NCBI RefSeq assembly: GCF_024343775.1
Contig: NZ_RJUF01000182.1
Coordinates: 1 to 64,000 of the forward strand
DNA from: Lacihabitans soyangensis
GTDB taxonomy: Bacteria > Bacteroidota > Bacteroidia > Cytophagales > Spirosomataceae
DNA: 64,000 nucleotides
Direction of reading: 5' to 3'
In this document: one piece after another, positions 17,156-25,851 of the stretch
How positions within the stretch are numbered: the stretch's first letter is position 1
Layout of the letters: every line of letters starts with the position of its first letter
Notes under the pieces: generated by a model
Told to the model about the DNA's origin: nothing
Database searches by the model: none
What the model saw: the letters and a program-made list of their open reading frames with translations, nothing else
Program-made: the position numbers and the translations under genes

Positions 17156-18429
17156 TGGCAAAAGAGATAGATATAAAACAAGGAATAGACTGGACTACCA
17201 TCTGGATTTATGTGGCTTTACTTTTGGTAGGCTTAATGAATATTTATGCGGCTGTTTACAACGTCGACAATCCGAAACCAATTTTTTCATTAGAACACAA
17301 TGCTGGAAGACAAATCCTGTTCATGTCTGTGTCTTTTATGCTTATTTTGATTATACTTTTCGTTGATTTTAAAGTCTACGATACCTTTGCATATATATTT
17401 TATGGCATCTGGATAGTAGTCTTGATAGGGACGATTTTTCTGGGCAGCGACATTAAAGGTTCTAAGTCTTGGATTAAATTTGGTGCCTTTTCGCTTCAAC
17501 CAGCTGAGTTTGCCAAAACCTTTACGGTAATGGCCTTAGCCAAGTATCTGAGTACGATGGGGGTGAATGTATCCAAAATGAAGTATGCCGTGCGTGCTGC
17601 TTTGTTTATTTTTGTTCCACCAATCATTATTATTCTACAAAAAGAAACGGGTTCTGCACTAACCTTTGCAGCACTTATTATAGTCCTTTATAGAGAAGGC
17701 CTTCCAGGTGTTTATCCGGCTCTTATTATATCCTTTATCGTCTTATTGATATTGGCCTTAATTTTTCCAAACTGGGTGGTTGTTTTGGGTTTGGCTTTGT
17801 TTGGGGTATTGTTTTGGTATTTGTTCTTGAAACGTTATGAACGCAACAAACAGAACCTTCAACGGGTAATTGGATTATTTATTTTGTTTTCAGGGTTTGT
17901 TCTTACAGTTGATTTTATCATCAATAATGTTTTAGCACCACACCAACAAAAGCGTATTAAAGTATTGGTAAACCCTGATATTGACCCTTTGGGTGCCGCT
18001 TGGAACGTTACGCAGTCAAAGCTTGCCATCGGCAGTGGCGGAGCAATCGGAAAAGGTTATTTGAAAGGTACCCAAACAAAGTTTGACTTTGTGCCTGAGC
18101 AATCCACCGATTTTATTTTCTGCACAGTGGGTGAGGAGTGGGGCTTCTTCGGCAGTTTCGTTTTGCTTGGTTTGTATTTTATTTTACTTACTCGTCTGCT
18201 CAGTTTAGCGGAAAAACAGAAGTCTAAATTCGCTCGAGTTTACGGTTATGGTGTGGCCAGTATTTTATTCTTCCATATTTTAGTAAACATAGGTATGACA
18301 GTGGGTCTTATGCCCGTGATTGGTATTCCGCTTCCATTCGTAAGCTCCGGAGGATCTTCCTTAATGTCGTTTACACTTTTACTTTTTGTTTTTCTGAAGC
18401 TGGATGCTCACCGAAGTTATAAGGTTTAA
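17155..18429 (+). CDS. rodA: rod shape-determining peptidoglycan glycosyltransferase RodA
   Basis: SEDS-family lipid II polymerase of the elongasome, 424 residues with about ten membrane segments. Conserved SEDS features are seen: SWIKFGAFSLQPAEFAK (about 103-119), QKETGSALTF (about 163), the DFVPEQSTDFIFCTVGEEWGF block in the large periplasmic loop (about 303), and the C-terminal GIPLPFVSSGGSSL. Partner of the PBP2 encoded immediately upstream, with a one-base overlap. Its end overlaps the convergent hydrolase gene by 4 bases. Confidence 0.95.
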   Translation: MAKEIDIKQGIDWTTIWIYVALLLVGLMNIYAAVYNVDNPKPIFSLEHNAGRQILFMSVSFMLILIILFVDFKVYDTFAYIFYGIWIVVLIGTIFLGSDIKGSKSWIKFGAFSLQPAEFAKTFTVMALAKYLSTMGVNVSKMKYAVRAALFIFVPPIIIILQKETGSALTFAALIIVLYREGLPGVYPALIISFIVLLILALIFPNWVVVLGLALFGVLFWYLFLKRYERNKQNLQRVIGLFILFSGFVLTVDFIINNVLAPHQQKRIKVLVNPDIDPLGAAWNVTQSKLAIGSGGAIGKGYLKGTQTKFDFVPEQSTDFIFCTVGEEWGFFGSFVLLGLYFILLTRLLSLAEKQKSKFARVYGYGVASILFFHILVNIGMTVGLMPVIGIPLPFVSSGGSSLMSFTLLLFVFLKLDAHRSYKV

Positions 18430-19145
18430 AAGGAAGACAGAAAAGAATTGATGAACTGAGCACATATTTTTGGACTTTCGAACATACCTGCGTGGCAAAT
18501 GTTGTCCATTAGCAACAGATTTGGTCTCTGCATTCTTACGGTTTGGTCTAAAGCATCTTTGTAATTTACAAAAGTATCTTGTTGGCCAAGTATTTGAAAA
18601 ATTGGAAATTTGAAGTCACTGATGTTTTCTACGTGGCTTTGTCTACTTTTCATAGCTAAGGTAGACGCAAGCAGAGCTTCATTAGGGATTTTACTAAACT
18701 CCTCAATGTTTTTTTGTATGAAATCACTGTTGCTGGCCTTGAATTCCTCCGTAAACATGTTTGGATAAAAATGTTTTATGAAGAGATTCGTGTCGTGTTT
18801 TATCAAAAACTGAATGGTTTTATCCCTGTTTTCCTTTTTTTCTTCGCTGTCGGCAGCCACCGAGGAGTGAAATAAACCAAGGCCCAGAACCATTTCGGGG
18901 TATTTATGGCAAAATTCAACAGATATATAACCACCCATGGAATGACCTATAATTACCGCCTCGTTTATTTTTTTCTTGTCCAAATAATTCTTCAACCAAT
19001 CGGCGTACTCGGGTATGGAGAAACAATCTTTCTTTTCCGAGAAGTCAGGAAAGTGATATTGGTTTTGAGGATTTAATAGTTTTGTGAATTCCGACCAAAT
19101 TGATGCATTCTCACCAAAACCATGTAAAAAAACGATGTTTTTCAT
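18426..19145 (-). CDS. alpha/beta hydrolase
   Basis: A 239-residue cytoplasmic alpha/beta-fold hydrolase. The oxyanion-hole segment FLHGFGENASIW is at 4-15, the nucleophile elbow GHSMGG at about 67-72 with Ser69, an acid after the cap domain in GQQDTF (about 191) and the final His in NICHAGM (about 221). Family members cleave esters or C-C bonds; the substrate is unknown. It overlaps the upstream lipoprotein gene by 4 bases (ATGA), so the two are co-translated. Confidence 0.82.
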   Translation of the reverse strand: MKNIVFLHGFGENASIWSEFTKLLNPQNQYHFPDFSEKKDCFSIPEYADWLKNYLDKKKINEAVIIGHSMGGYISVEFCHKYPEMVLGLGLFHSSVAADSEEKKENRDKTIQFLIKHDTNLFIKHFYPNMFTEEFKASNSDFIQKNIEEFSKIPNEALLASTLAMKSRQSHVENISDFKFPIFQILGQQDTFVNYKDALDQTVRMQRPNLLLMDNICHAGMFESPKICAQFINSFLSSF

Positions 19146-19741
19146 TTTTTAAATATATCTTTAATTTTCTCCTTTCTAATTTGATTATTCTCTTTTCGAA
19201 TTTTCTTTTTCTTGATTTTTGCCCTGCGGTTGAAAAGCTTTTTGAGCCCAATGAACAAGAATACCATGGCTACCACTGCAAACAAAACAGCAAGTTGGAG
19301 TAAAGCAGGCACAAACGCTAAAGCCGAGGCAATTAATAAAAATACAAGACCTATCTTTAAACTGTCATTAAAAACTGGATTCCGTTTAATTGGCTTCAAA
19401 TTAACTTTCTCGGTAGATTTTTCTGATATTGTAGTTTCACCGGCAATCTGACTTGTTTGTATTTTCGAGTTGTTTCTGATTCTATTGACACTTACAGGGT
19501 AATGTTTAATTTCCGACGCAAGACTTTCTATTCTAAGTTCGTTAGAATTGTTGGCTGTAACTTCTTCAAATTCGGGTCCTAGTTTTTCTGTTAAAATAGG
19601 ATTTTCAGATACAAGAGGCTGGCTAGCATTTCGAGTTTTTGTAGTGAATGTTTCTCGCGTAGATCGCTGAAAGCCGCCCATTTTTTTATGACATGAAAGT
19701 AGAGAGAGACAAAAAAGTACAAATAAGGTAAGTCTTAACAT
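19142..19741 (-). CDS. predicted lipoprotein with C-terminal membrane segments
   Basis: A 199-residue protein I cannot assign to a family. A type II signal is present (MLRLTLFVLFCLSLLSC, lipidation at about C17). The middle (20-125) is polar and Ser/Thr/Asn-rich, followed by a hydrophobic stretch of about 40 residues (two membrane passes) and an extremely Lys/Arg-rich C-terminus. A protein anchored by both a lipid and helices suggests envelope location. Coupled to the hydrolase gene. Confidence 0.65.
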   Translation of the reverse strand: MLRLTLFVLFCLSLLSCHKKMGGFQRSTRETFTTKTRNASQPLVSENPILTEKLGPEFEEVTANNSNELRIESLASEIKHYPVSVNRIRNNSKIQTSQIAGETTISEKSTEKVNLKPIKRNPVFNDSLKIGLVFLLIASALAFVPALLQLAVLFAVVAMVFLFIGLKKLFNRRAKIKKKKIRKENNQIRKEKIKDIFKK

Positions 19742-19773
19742 GAAAAATATTTTAATGATGCAATTTACTACGT

Positions 19774-20130
19774 TTATTCTTTGCTTCTATTGTCTTTTAC
19801 TATCAAAAAAAAGTCATTGTCAAGTTCTAAGTATCCATAATCGTATACAAACAAATAAACTGAGCCGGCCTGAGTTTTTCGTTGATGAGTGATAAAGTTA
19901 AAGTCAAAACCCTTCTTATTTAATGTAGCTCTGGTTGTTTTTTGTTTTTCTTCAGGGCAGATTTCTTCTAAAATTCTTCTATTTTTTTTAAGAATGTTGT
20001 TGATATTGCGAACATAATTTACATCTACAGCCTTTAGCTTATTATTGAAATTATTGCGGCACATATCAGAGCAAAACTTTTTGTCTACTCTTCCTAAAAT
20101 GATATTTCCGCATTCCGGGCAGTTTTTCAT
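19774..20130 (-). CDS. zinc-ribbon protein (DUF2116-like)
   Basis: A small protein of about 118 residues. The N-terminal CPECG...FCSDMCRNNF (C4, C7, then C21, C25 counted from the ATG at 20130) is a treble-clef/zinc-ribbon of the type found in DUF2116 proteins. The rest is basic, helical, then beta-rich (GSVYLFVYDYGYLELDNDFF). I preferred the ATG directly before the zinc motif (MKNCPEC) to one nine codons earlier. Function unknown; the zinc ribbon may bind nucleic acid or protein. Confidence 0.65.
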   Translation of the reverse strand: MKNCPECGNIILGRVDKKFCSDMCRNNFNNKLKAVDVNYVRNINNILKKNRRILEEICPEEKQKTTRATLNKKGFDFNFITHQRKTQAGSVYLFVYDYGYLELDNDFFLIVKDNRSKE

Positions 20131-20351
20131 TGTTTTTACGGATTTTTCGAACGACAAAATACAAACTTTGAATTAATAATTGGATGAATTACCATAATTT
20201 TTACAATTCAACAAACTTCGTGAAGCACACTATTCTCTTCGTTTTATAACCTTTGTCGCTCAAATGTATCCGTATAATAATTTTTGGCATACTTCTTGAC
20301 CATAACAAACAAGTTCCTAATAAGAAAATGATTCTTTCAAAATAAGATATT

Positions 20352-21074
20352 ATGCTTAAGTATACTTCCCTAATCACATTGCTGATCCTCCAGCTTTCTT
20401 TCGTTTCGTTTGGACAATCAAACATTGATTTGTCATTAAGATCCTCTTCCGTTAGCCAAAAGGTTGAGATTGGAACCGAAGGTACCATTACCTTTACCTT
20501 AGAAAATCAGGGCTCTGCAAATGCGAGTAACATAAAGGTTTTTATCAACATACCATATTTCCCACCTTTCGTAAAGTTCGTTTCTGCAGTAGGTTCGAAG
20601 GGTTCTTTTGATGTTGCTACAGGTATATGGTCATTGCCTGGTTTAATTGGTCAAGAGACTGCAATCTTAACCATGAAATATACACCAATGGAATATGGAG
20701 TGTGGTATGCCGAGGGAGAAGTTTATAGTGTAAATGAGGTAGATTCTGATTCATCACCGAACAATGGTCTAGATACCGAAGATGATTTCACAAGGAGTTG
20801 TTTTACAATGCCCATTAAGGTATCTGGATCTTCGTTCGGCGGTAGACAAATTATTCTTGAAGATTCTAAAATTACAAATGTAGTTTGGAGGAAAGGCGGT
20901 CAAGTGATTCAAAACCAAAATGCTAATACCCTTTCAGTTACGTCAGAAGGTAGTTATACATTTGATAGCCCAACCTTTATTTGCCCTAGCCAGGGTTGTT
21001 GTCCTTTTATTTTCGAACAAGGTACCCAAACCCTTTGTTGCGAGCCTTTGGAGTATTTTTTTACCAGGAAATAA
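20352..21074 (+). CDS. secreted protein with DUF11/CARDB-like domain and Cys-rich end
   Basis: A 240-residue exported protein with a signal peptide (about 1-22, ending SFG-Q). Residues 25-150 form a beta-rich domain typical of DUF11/CARDB repeats (GTITFTLENQGSANASNIKVFINIP), found in cell-surface proteins. The last 35 residues hold seven cysteines in CPSQGCCP and LCCEP clusters, probably disulfide-bonded after export. There is no type IX sorting domain at the C-terminus. No operon partner is evident. Confidence 0.7.
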   Translation: MLKYTSLITLLILQLSFVSFGQSNIDLSLRSSSVSQKVEIGTEGTITFTLENQGSANASNIKVFINIPYFPPFVKFVSAVGSKGSFDVATGIWSLPGLIGQETAILTMKYTPMEYGVWYAEGEVYSVNEVDSDSSPNNGLDTEDDFTRSCFTMPIKVSGSSFGGRQIILEDSKITNVVWRKGGQVIQNQNANTLSVTSEGSYTFDSPTFICPSQGCCPFIFEQGTQTLCCEPLEYFFTRK

Positions 21075-21389
21075 TTTAGCAACATATCGTTCCTTGCATT
21101 TTCAACGAAGTCATTCTTCAATTTAAGAATATGCTAAAATTAGGACATTGATTGGTTAAACTGAAACTGATAATTTTATTATTGTGATTCTTCAAAAAAA
21201 ATGACCTTGTGGTTTATTGCTAATATGTTTTAAACCGTACTTTTCTGGTTAATCTCTCGTTTTGTTGGTCTTAATAATTTTATACCGAATTTTAATGCCT
21301 CACCTCAACTATACGGGTATTTAGGAAGATTATAAATTCTGTAATTATAAGATTTTAGTCTTTCAAGATTTTCATTGTTTGGTTTTTCT
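21075..21389. other. intergenic stretch without recognised feature
   Basis: AT-rich, many stop codons in all frames, no strong hairpin, tRNA, repeat or consensus promoter seen. It lies next to the methyltransferase pseudogene and may be decayed sequence too. Confidence 0.6.
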
Positions 21390-22300
21390 TTAAAGACTAT
21401 AATCGATAAATGCTGATAGGGAATTATTGTTAAAACGCATAAATAGGTCATTCAGTTTTCTTTTTATGGCCTGGAAGGTTTTTGATTGATATTTTTGCTC
21501 CCATTGCAGAATTACAGCCCTTGCAGTAAGTGTAGGGAGACCTAGTCCGACCGCCATTTTTTTAAACTCTCGCAACGAAATTTTAAATACATAGTTTCCA
21601 ACTGATTCGTAAGAATACTGATTTTTCCAAATTCTCTTCATCAAGGAAGTGTTTATTCTGTATAGGATATTTCTGACAAAAGAAAGTGCGGGAAAGGAAA
21701 TACCAATATCATTTGGTTCTATAATTTTCACCCCATTTTTAGCTGTTCGAATTAGCTCCTAAAACCCAGTAGAAGGTCTCGAAAAATGATAATAAGCTTC
21801 TGTACAGCATACAGAATAAATTGAATTATTTTCAGAAGAAATTTTCTCCACATTCTGAGTGGTTCATTCGTCTATTAATCCCAAAGGAATGTTATCTTCC
21901 ACAAGTGTTTTGTGCTCAAGTCCGATGCCATAGTACATTCACCTTTTTTTCTTCATGTAGGCGGCACCTACGTCCGAAAATTCCCCGACCTTAAATCATT
22001 TTTCGCCTTTAATATTAACGGGTCAATGTTTTTGAAAAAAGTCATTTTGAAATGATACGGAGGATGTGTTTCATCAAAAAGTATTGAATTGTATTTTTTA
22101 CCAATCCCTCCGTCTATTAAACCTTGGTGGCTAAGAACTTTCAAAGTTAGATATTGGTATTTTGGGTTTTCTTTCAGAACAATGTCGATATTTAATGATT
22201 TTTCTAAACCTTGCTTACATAGGTAACTAAACAGGTTATGTACTTCAATCGGCTTTATAATTTCAATTGGAATTTTGCATTTTTAAGAAAAATTGACTTC
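21390..22300 (-). pseudogene. decayed SAM-dependent methyltransferase gene
   Basis: Read on the minus strand, an open C-terminal piece (113 codons, starting IIEPNDIGISFPALSF) is the end of a longer broken gene. Upstream in the same frame the translation continues with VGEFSDVGAAY (decayed glycine-rich motif I), YYGIGLEHKTLVEDNIPLG (motif II) and SVCCTEAYYHFSRPSTGF (the DxVxxxEAxxHF-like motif before the EPN strand). It is interrupted by three in-frame stops, near 21764, 21876 and 21944. Further upstream, after one frameshift near 22000, about 90 more codons are open (IEIIKPIEVHNLFSYLCKQG). The original start is lost, so the upstream boundary is approximate. It is adjacent to an intact methyltransferase gene on the other strand, to which it is not obviously similar. 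Confidence 0.75.
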
Positions 22301-22427
22301 AAAAACCACACTTATCCCGTGATATTTTGAATTTTATTGTTAATCTCGTTTACTTATTTCTAAATTTGGTCAAGTTTTTGGTATTACTAATTCGTAGCAA
22401 CCAAAAACTAGTACTATTTTCCTAAGA

Positions 22428-23327
22428 ATGCAGTTAATTAACAAAGAAAATTCGGAGTTTTATTCTTCAAAGACTGGCTTGCCTATTCATGTCTTAGAAG
22501 AAATGTATGTTTCAGAATCTAAGTTCCATGAAGAGATTTTAGCCGAAAATGACTTTGATAGGAGAACCGCACTTTATGAGTATATTTATACCAAGTCAGC
22601 CAAGGCAACAGCACCTTACTTAAAAGAATATTTCTTTGACTTAATAGATGCGAAAAAATTAATTCTAAATATTTACAAAAAGGAGTTCGAGGGAAAGTCT
22701 ATCATTGATATTGGTTGTGGCAGTGGTGCTTTTTTGTATGTGGTTGCACAATCAGGACTAAGTTATAAAACCCTGTATGGATTGGATGTAAAAGCTCCGA
22801 CTTTTCCAAAGGATGCCTTCTCGGAAAACATCAAAACCATTCAATCGAGTATTATAAAATTCTCTGTGCCTCAACAATTTGAGGCCGCTATGTTAGATAA
22901 TGTGTATGAACATATAGTCCCAGCAGACAAAGCTTTCTTTTTAAAATCACTGTCAGATAGTTTGGTCATTGGTGGTAAATTGGTTTTGATTATTCCTAGT
23001 AGACTTTTTGGCCCGGCGGATTGGACATTGCTTGTAGATAGAACTTTTTCAGGGAATTTGGAAGCAACCTGTCTACATGTAGATGAAACCACTTTTAAAG
23101 AAACGATGGATAATCTGGAGAAGTATGGTTTCGGTAACTTTAAGTCACCCATTCCCTTTATTGCTTTGAATCCATTAAAACAAATATTCCCAAATTTCAG
23201 GTTGCCAAGTAGTTTTTATGCTGCCATTGAGGATTCTTGGTTGATGAGATTATTGAAGAAAATTAAGTTTAGGGGTAAATCCTTGTTCCGTATGGAAGTA
23301 ACAATTATTGCTGAAAAAATAAAATAA
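22428..23327 (+). CDS. class I SAM-dependent methyltransferase
   Basis: A 299-residue methyltransferase. Motif I IIDIGCGSGAFLYVV lies at about 91-105, motif II GLDVKAP near 119, and AAMLDNVYEHI (about 153) and LVLIIPSRLFG (about 185) mark the following strands. The N-terminal 85 residues are helical and may form a lid. First of three co-directional genes with short gaps (8 bases to the YfhO-like gene), which places it in the surface-polysaccharide region; a sugar or lipid-linked glycan could be the substrate, but this is inference from context. Confidence 0.82.
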   Translation: MQLINKENSEFYSSKTGLPIHVLEEMYVSESKFHEEILAENDFDRRTALYEYIYTKSAKATAPYLKEYFFDLIDAKKLILNIYKKEFEGKSIIDIGCGSGAFLYVVAQSGLSYKTLYGLDVKAPTFPKDAFSENIKTIQSSIIKFSVPQQFEAAMLDNVYEHIVPADKAFFLKSLSDSLVIGGKLVLIIPSRLFGPADWTLLVDRTFSGNLEATCLHVDETTFKETMDNLEKYGFGNFKSPIPFIALNPLKQIFPNFRLPSSFYAAIEDSWLMRLLKKIKFRGKSLFRMEVTIIAEKIK

Positions 23328-23335
23328 TTATATAG

Positions 23336-25831
23336 ATGAAAAAGTTGATTTTCAACAAATCCAATTTAAACCATTTATTCGTAGCTGTGTTTTTTGCATT
23401 GCTTTCTGTTGGTTTTATGAGTCCAATTTTGAGTGGTAAATCTTTACTTCAAAGCGATACCTACCAAATGAGAGCCGTACAATCCGAAATTCGAAAGTTT
23501 TCTATCGAGAACAACAACGAGTACACAGGTTGGACCAACAGCATGTTTGGTGGGATGCCTACCTACTTTGTGGGAGGGGACTACTCCGAAGGTATATTTG
23601 TTAAGCTCCAGCCATACATATATTATTTGTTTACCCAAGATGGTACATTTATATTTCTATATTTGATTGGTGCGTACCTACTTTTAATTTCTTTAGGTGT
23701 TGGAGTTTTTCCCGCAATTATGGGAGCCATAGGTTATGCATTTTTCTCCTATAACATACTTATTATTGAGGCAGGGCATTTGGCGAAAGTCTACGCTTTG
23801 GCTTTTGTGCCTTTGATGCTTTCGGGTCTTATTTGGGGTTTCAGAGACAAGCCGTGGTTGGGTGCTGCAATATTCAGTTTGGGTTTAGGATTGGAATTAA
23901 ACGCCAACCACTTTCAAATAACCTATTATTCTGCTTTTATCATCATTATTTTAAGCATTTTTGAAGTCGTAAGGGCTATTAGAAACAAGAAATTGGGTAA
24001 TTTTATACTGGCTTCTGGCTTATGTTTGACTTTGGGTTTGTTGGTAATTGGTACTAACACCTCAAGACTTTGGACATCAAACGATTATGCCAAATATACC
24101 ATGCGTGGTGGAAGTGAGTTAAGCGATAACGGCAGTAGTACAAAAGGTCTTGAGAAAGATTACGCTTTTGAATGGAGTTACGGCAAATTGGAATCTTTTT
24201 CGTTTTTAATACCAAATTTCTCAGGTGGTGGTTCAGGAGAATTGGACAAAAATTCAGAGTCTTTCAAGGCACTTACGTCTTTAGGCGTGGACTTTGAACA
24301 AGCTCAACAATTCGTAAAAAGCTTACCGACTTACTGGGGTGATCAACAGTTTGTGAGTGGCACAACTTATTCCGGAGCAATTTTATTATTCTTGTTTCTT
24401 TTAGGTCTTTTTTATGCTAACGAAAGATACAAATTACCGTTTTTGGTAAGTGGAGTGCTTTGTTTGTTTATTTCATGGGGAGGAAATCTAGGATTGTTCA
24501 ATAATTTATTGTTTGATTATTTACCCTATTTTAATAAGTTCAGAGCTGTGAGTATGATTCTAACATTATTCCAGCTCTGTGTAGTAGCTATTGCGGCTAT
24601 GGGTCTTCATACCATTATTACCAACAAACCTATATGGAGTGATTTTAAAAAGCCTTTTCTTGTTAGTTTGGGTATAGCTGGGGGCTTATGTTTGATTTTC
24701 GCTGTTGTGCCAGGTATTTTTAACTTTACATCTACGAAAGATGCCCAGTTTAAAGAAGTGCTTGGACAAAGTTTTGGAAATAATCAAACCGCCGTAAATC
24801 AGGTTTACAATGCTCTCTTGGCTGATAGAGAATCTCTAATGAGTTCGGATGCCATAAGAAGTTTAATCCTTATCTTAGTAACAGCCTTGGTGCTATGGCT
24901 TTATGTCAAAAACACTTTGAAAAATACGACTATCGTTGGGGCTTTGGTTGTGATTTTGGTATTGTTTGACCTTTGGTCGGTCGACAAGAGATATTTAACA
25001 AAGGATGATTTTCAGAAGAAACCTGACGCTATTGATAATTTATTTTCTCCAACGGCTGCAGATCAACAGATATTGCAAGATAAGTCCTTGTCTTACAGGG
25101 TAATAGATGTTAGTTCAAGTCCTTTTACCAATTCCTTAACTTCGGTTTATCATAAATCTATAGGTGGGTATAGTGCAGCAAAACTAAGTAGATTTAATGA
25201 CCTCATAGAACAGCAGATATCGAAAAACAACATGGGAGTTTTGAATATGCTGAATACCAAATATTTTATTGTGAAAGGTCAAGACGGTAACCCAACTTCT
25301 CAGCTGAATCCGGCAGCACTGGGCAACGCATGGTTTGTGTCTGACCTGAAAGTTGTGAGTGGTGCTAAGGAGGAGATGAAAGCTCTTGATAGCCTGAACC
25401 CCGCAAAAACATTAGTGGTTGAGAAAGCGTTTTTAACAGACCTGGGTAACACGAAACCAGCGAGTGACCCGACGGGCAGCATAACTTTAACCAGTTACAG
25501 TCCAAAACACTTGGAATATAACTTTGAGAGTGAAAAAGATCAGATTGTGGTGTTTTCTGAAGTTTACTATAAAGGAAACGTGGATTGGGTTTCAACTATA
25601 GATGGTAAACCAGCCAAGCATATCAGAGGTAATTATTTGTTGAGAGCCATGGCCGTACCGGCAGGGAAACACAAAATAGAATTTACCTTTGATCCAGTAT
25701 CTATAAAAGTGGGTCAAAAATATGACCGCAACACCTCAATAGCCTGGGTTGTTTTAGTATTTGGTTCTTTGTTTATGCATTTTAGGGAGATAGGAAAAAA
25801 GGAAGAGACTAAAGATAATTCGAAAAACTAA
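23336..25831 (+). CDS. YfhO-like multi-pass membrane protein
   Basis: An 831-residue protein with an N-terminal helix, at least eleven further membrane helices up to about residue 530, and a C-terminal periplasmic beta-rich domain (about 540-800) ending in one last helix. The N-terminal QSDTYQMRAVQSEIRKF and TNSMFGGMPTYF blocks and the C-terminal VVFSEVYYKGNVDW are typical of the Bacteroidota YfhO group, which has a GT-C-like architecture. Firmicutes YfhO affects glycosylation of teichoic acids; the substrate here is unknown. It lies between a methyltransferase and a flippase gene, suggesting lipid-linked glycan modification. Confidence 0.83.
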   Translation: MKKLIFNKSNLNHLFVAVFFALLSVGFMSPILSGKSLLQSDTYQMRAVQSEIRKFSIENNNEYTGWTNSMFGGMPTYFVGGDYSEGIFVKLQPYIYYLFTQDGTFIFLYLIGAYLLLISLGVGVFPAIMGAIGYAFFSYNILIIEAGHLAKVYALAFVPLMLSGLIWGFRDKPWLGAAIFSLGLGLELNANHFQITYYSAFIIIILSIFEVVRAIRNKKLGNFILASGLCLTLGLLVIGTNTSRLWTSNDYAKYTMRGGSELSDNGSSTKGLEKDYAFEWSYGKLESFSFLIPNFSGGGSGELDKNSESFKALTSLGVDFEQAQQFVKSLPTYWGDQQFVSGTTYSGAILLFLFLLGLFYANERYKLPFLVSGVLCLFISWGGNLGLFNNLLFDYLPYFNKFRAVSMILTLFQLCVVAIAAMGLHTIITNKPIWSDFKKPFLVSLGIAGGLCLIFAVVPGIFNFTSTKDAQFKEVLGQSFGNNQTAVNQVYNALLADRESLMSSDAIRSLILILVTALVLWLYVKNTLKNTTIVGALVVILVLFDLWSVDKRYLTKDDFQKKPDAIDNLFSPTAADQQILQDKSLSYRVIDVSSSPFTNSLTSVYHKSIGGYSAAKLSRFNDLIEQQISKNNMGVLNMLNTKYFIVKGQDGNPTSQLNPAALGNAWFVSDLKVVSGAKEEMKALDSLNPAKTLVVEKAFLTDLGNTKPASDPTGSITLTSYSPKHLEYNFESEKDQIVVFSEVYYKGNVDWVSTIDGKPAKHIRGNYLLRAMAVPAGKHKIEFTFDPVSIKVGQKYDRNTSIAWVVLVFGSLFMHFREIGKKEETKDNSKN

Positions 25832-25851
25832 CAAGGCTCAAACAGCAAATA

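Noticed and set aside
20201-20488. Minus-strand frame overlapping the start of the secreted Cys-rich protein
   Set aside because: No recognisable domain, and the plus-strand frame has a good signal peptide and beta-rich fold.
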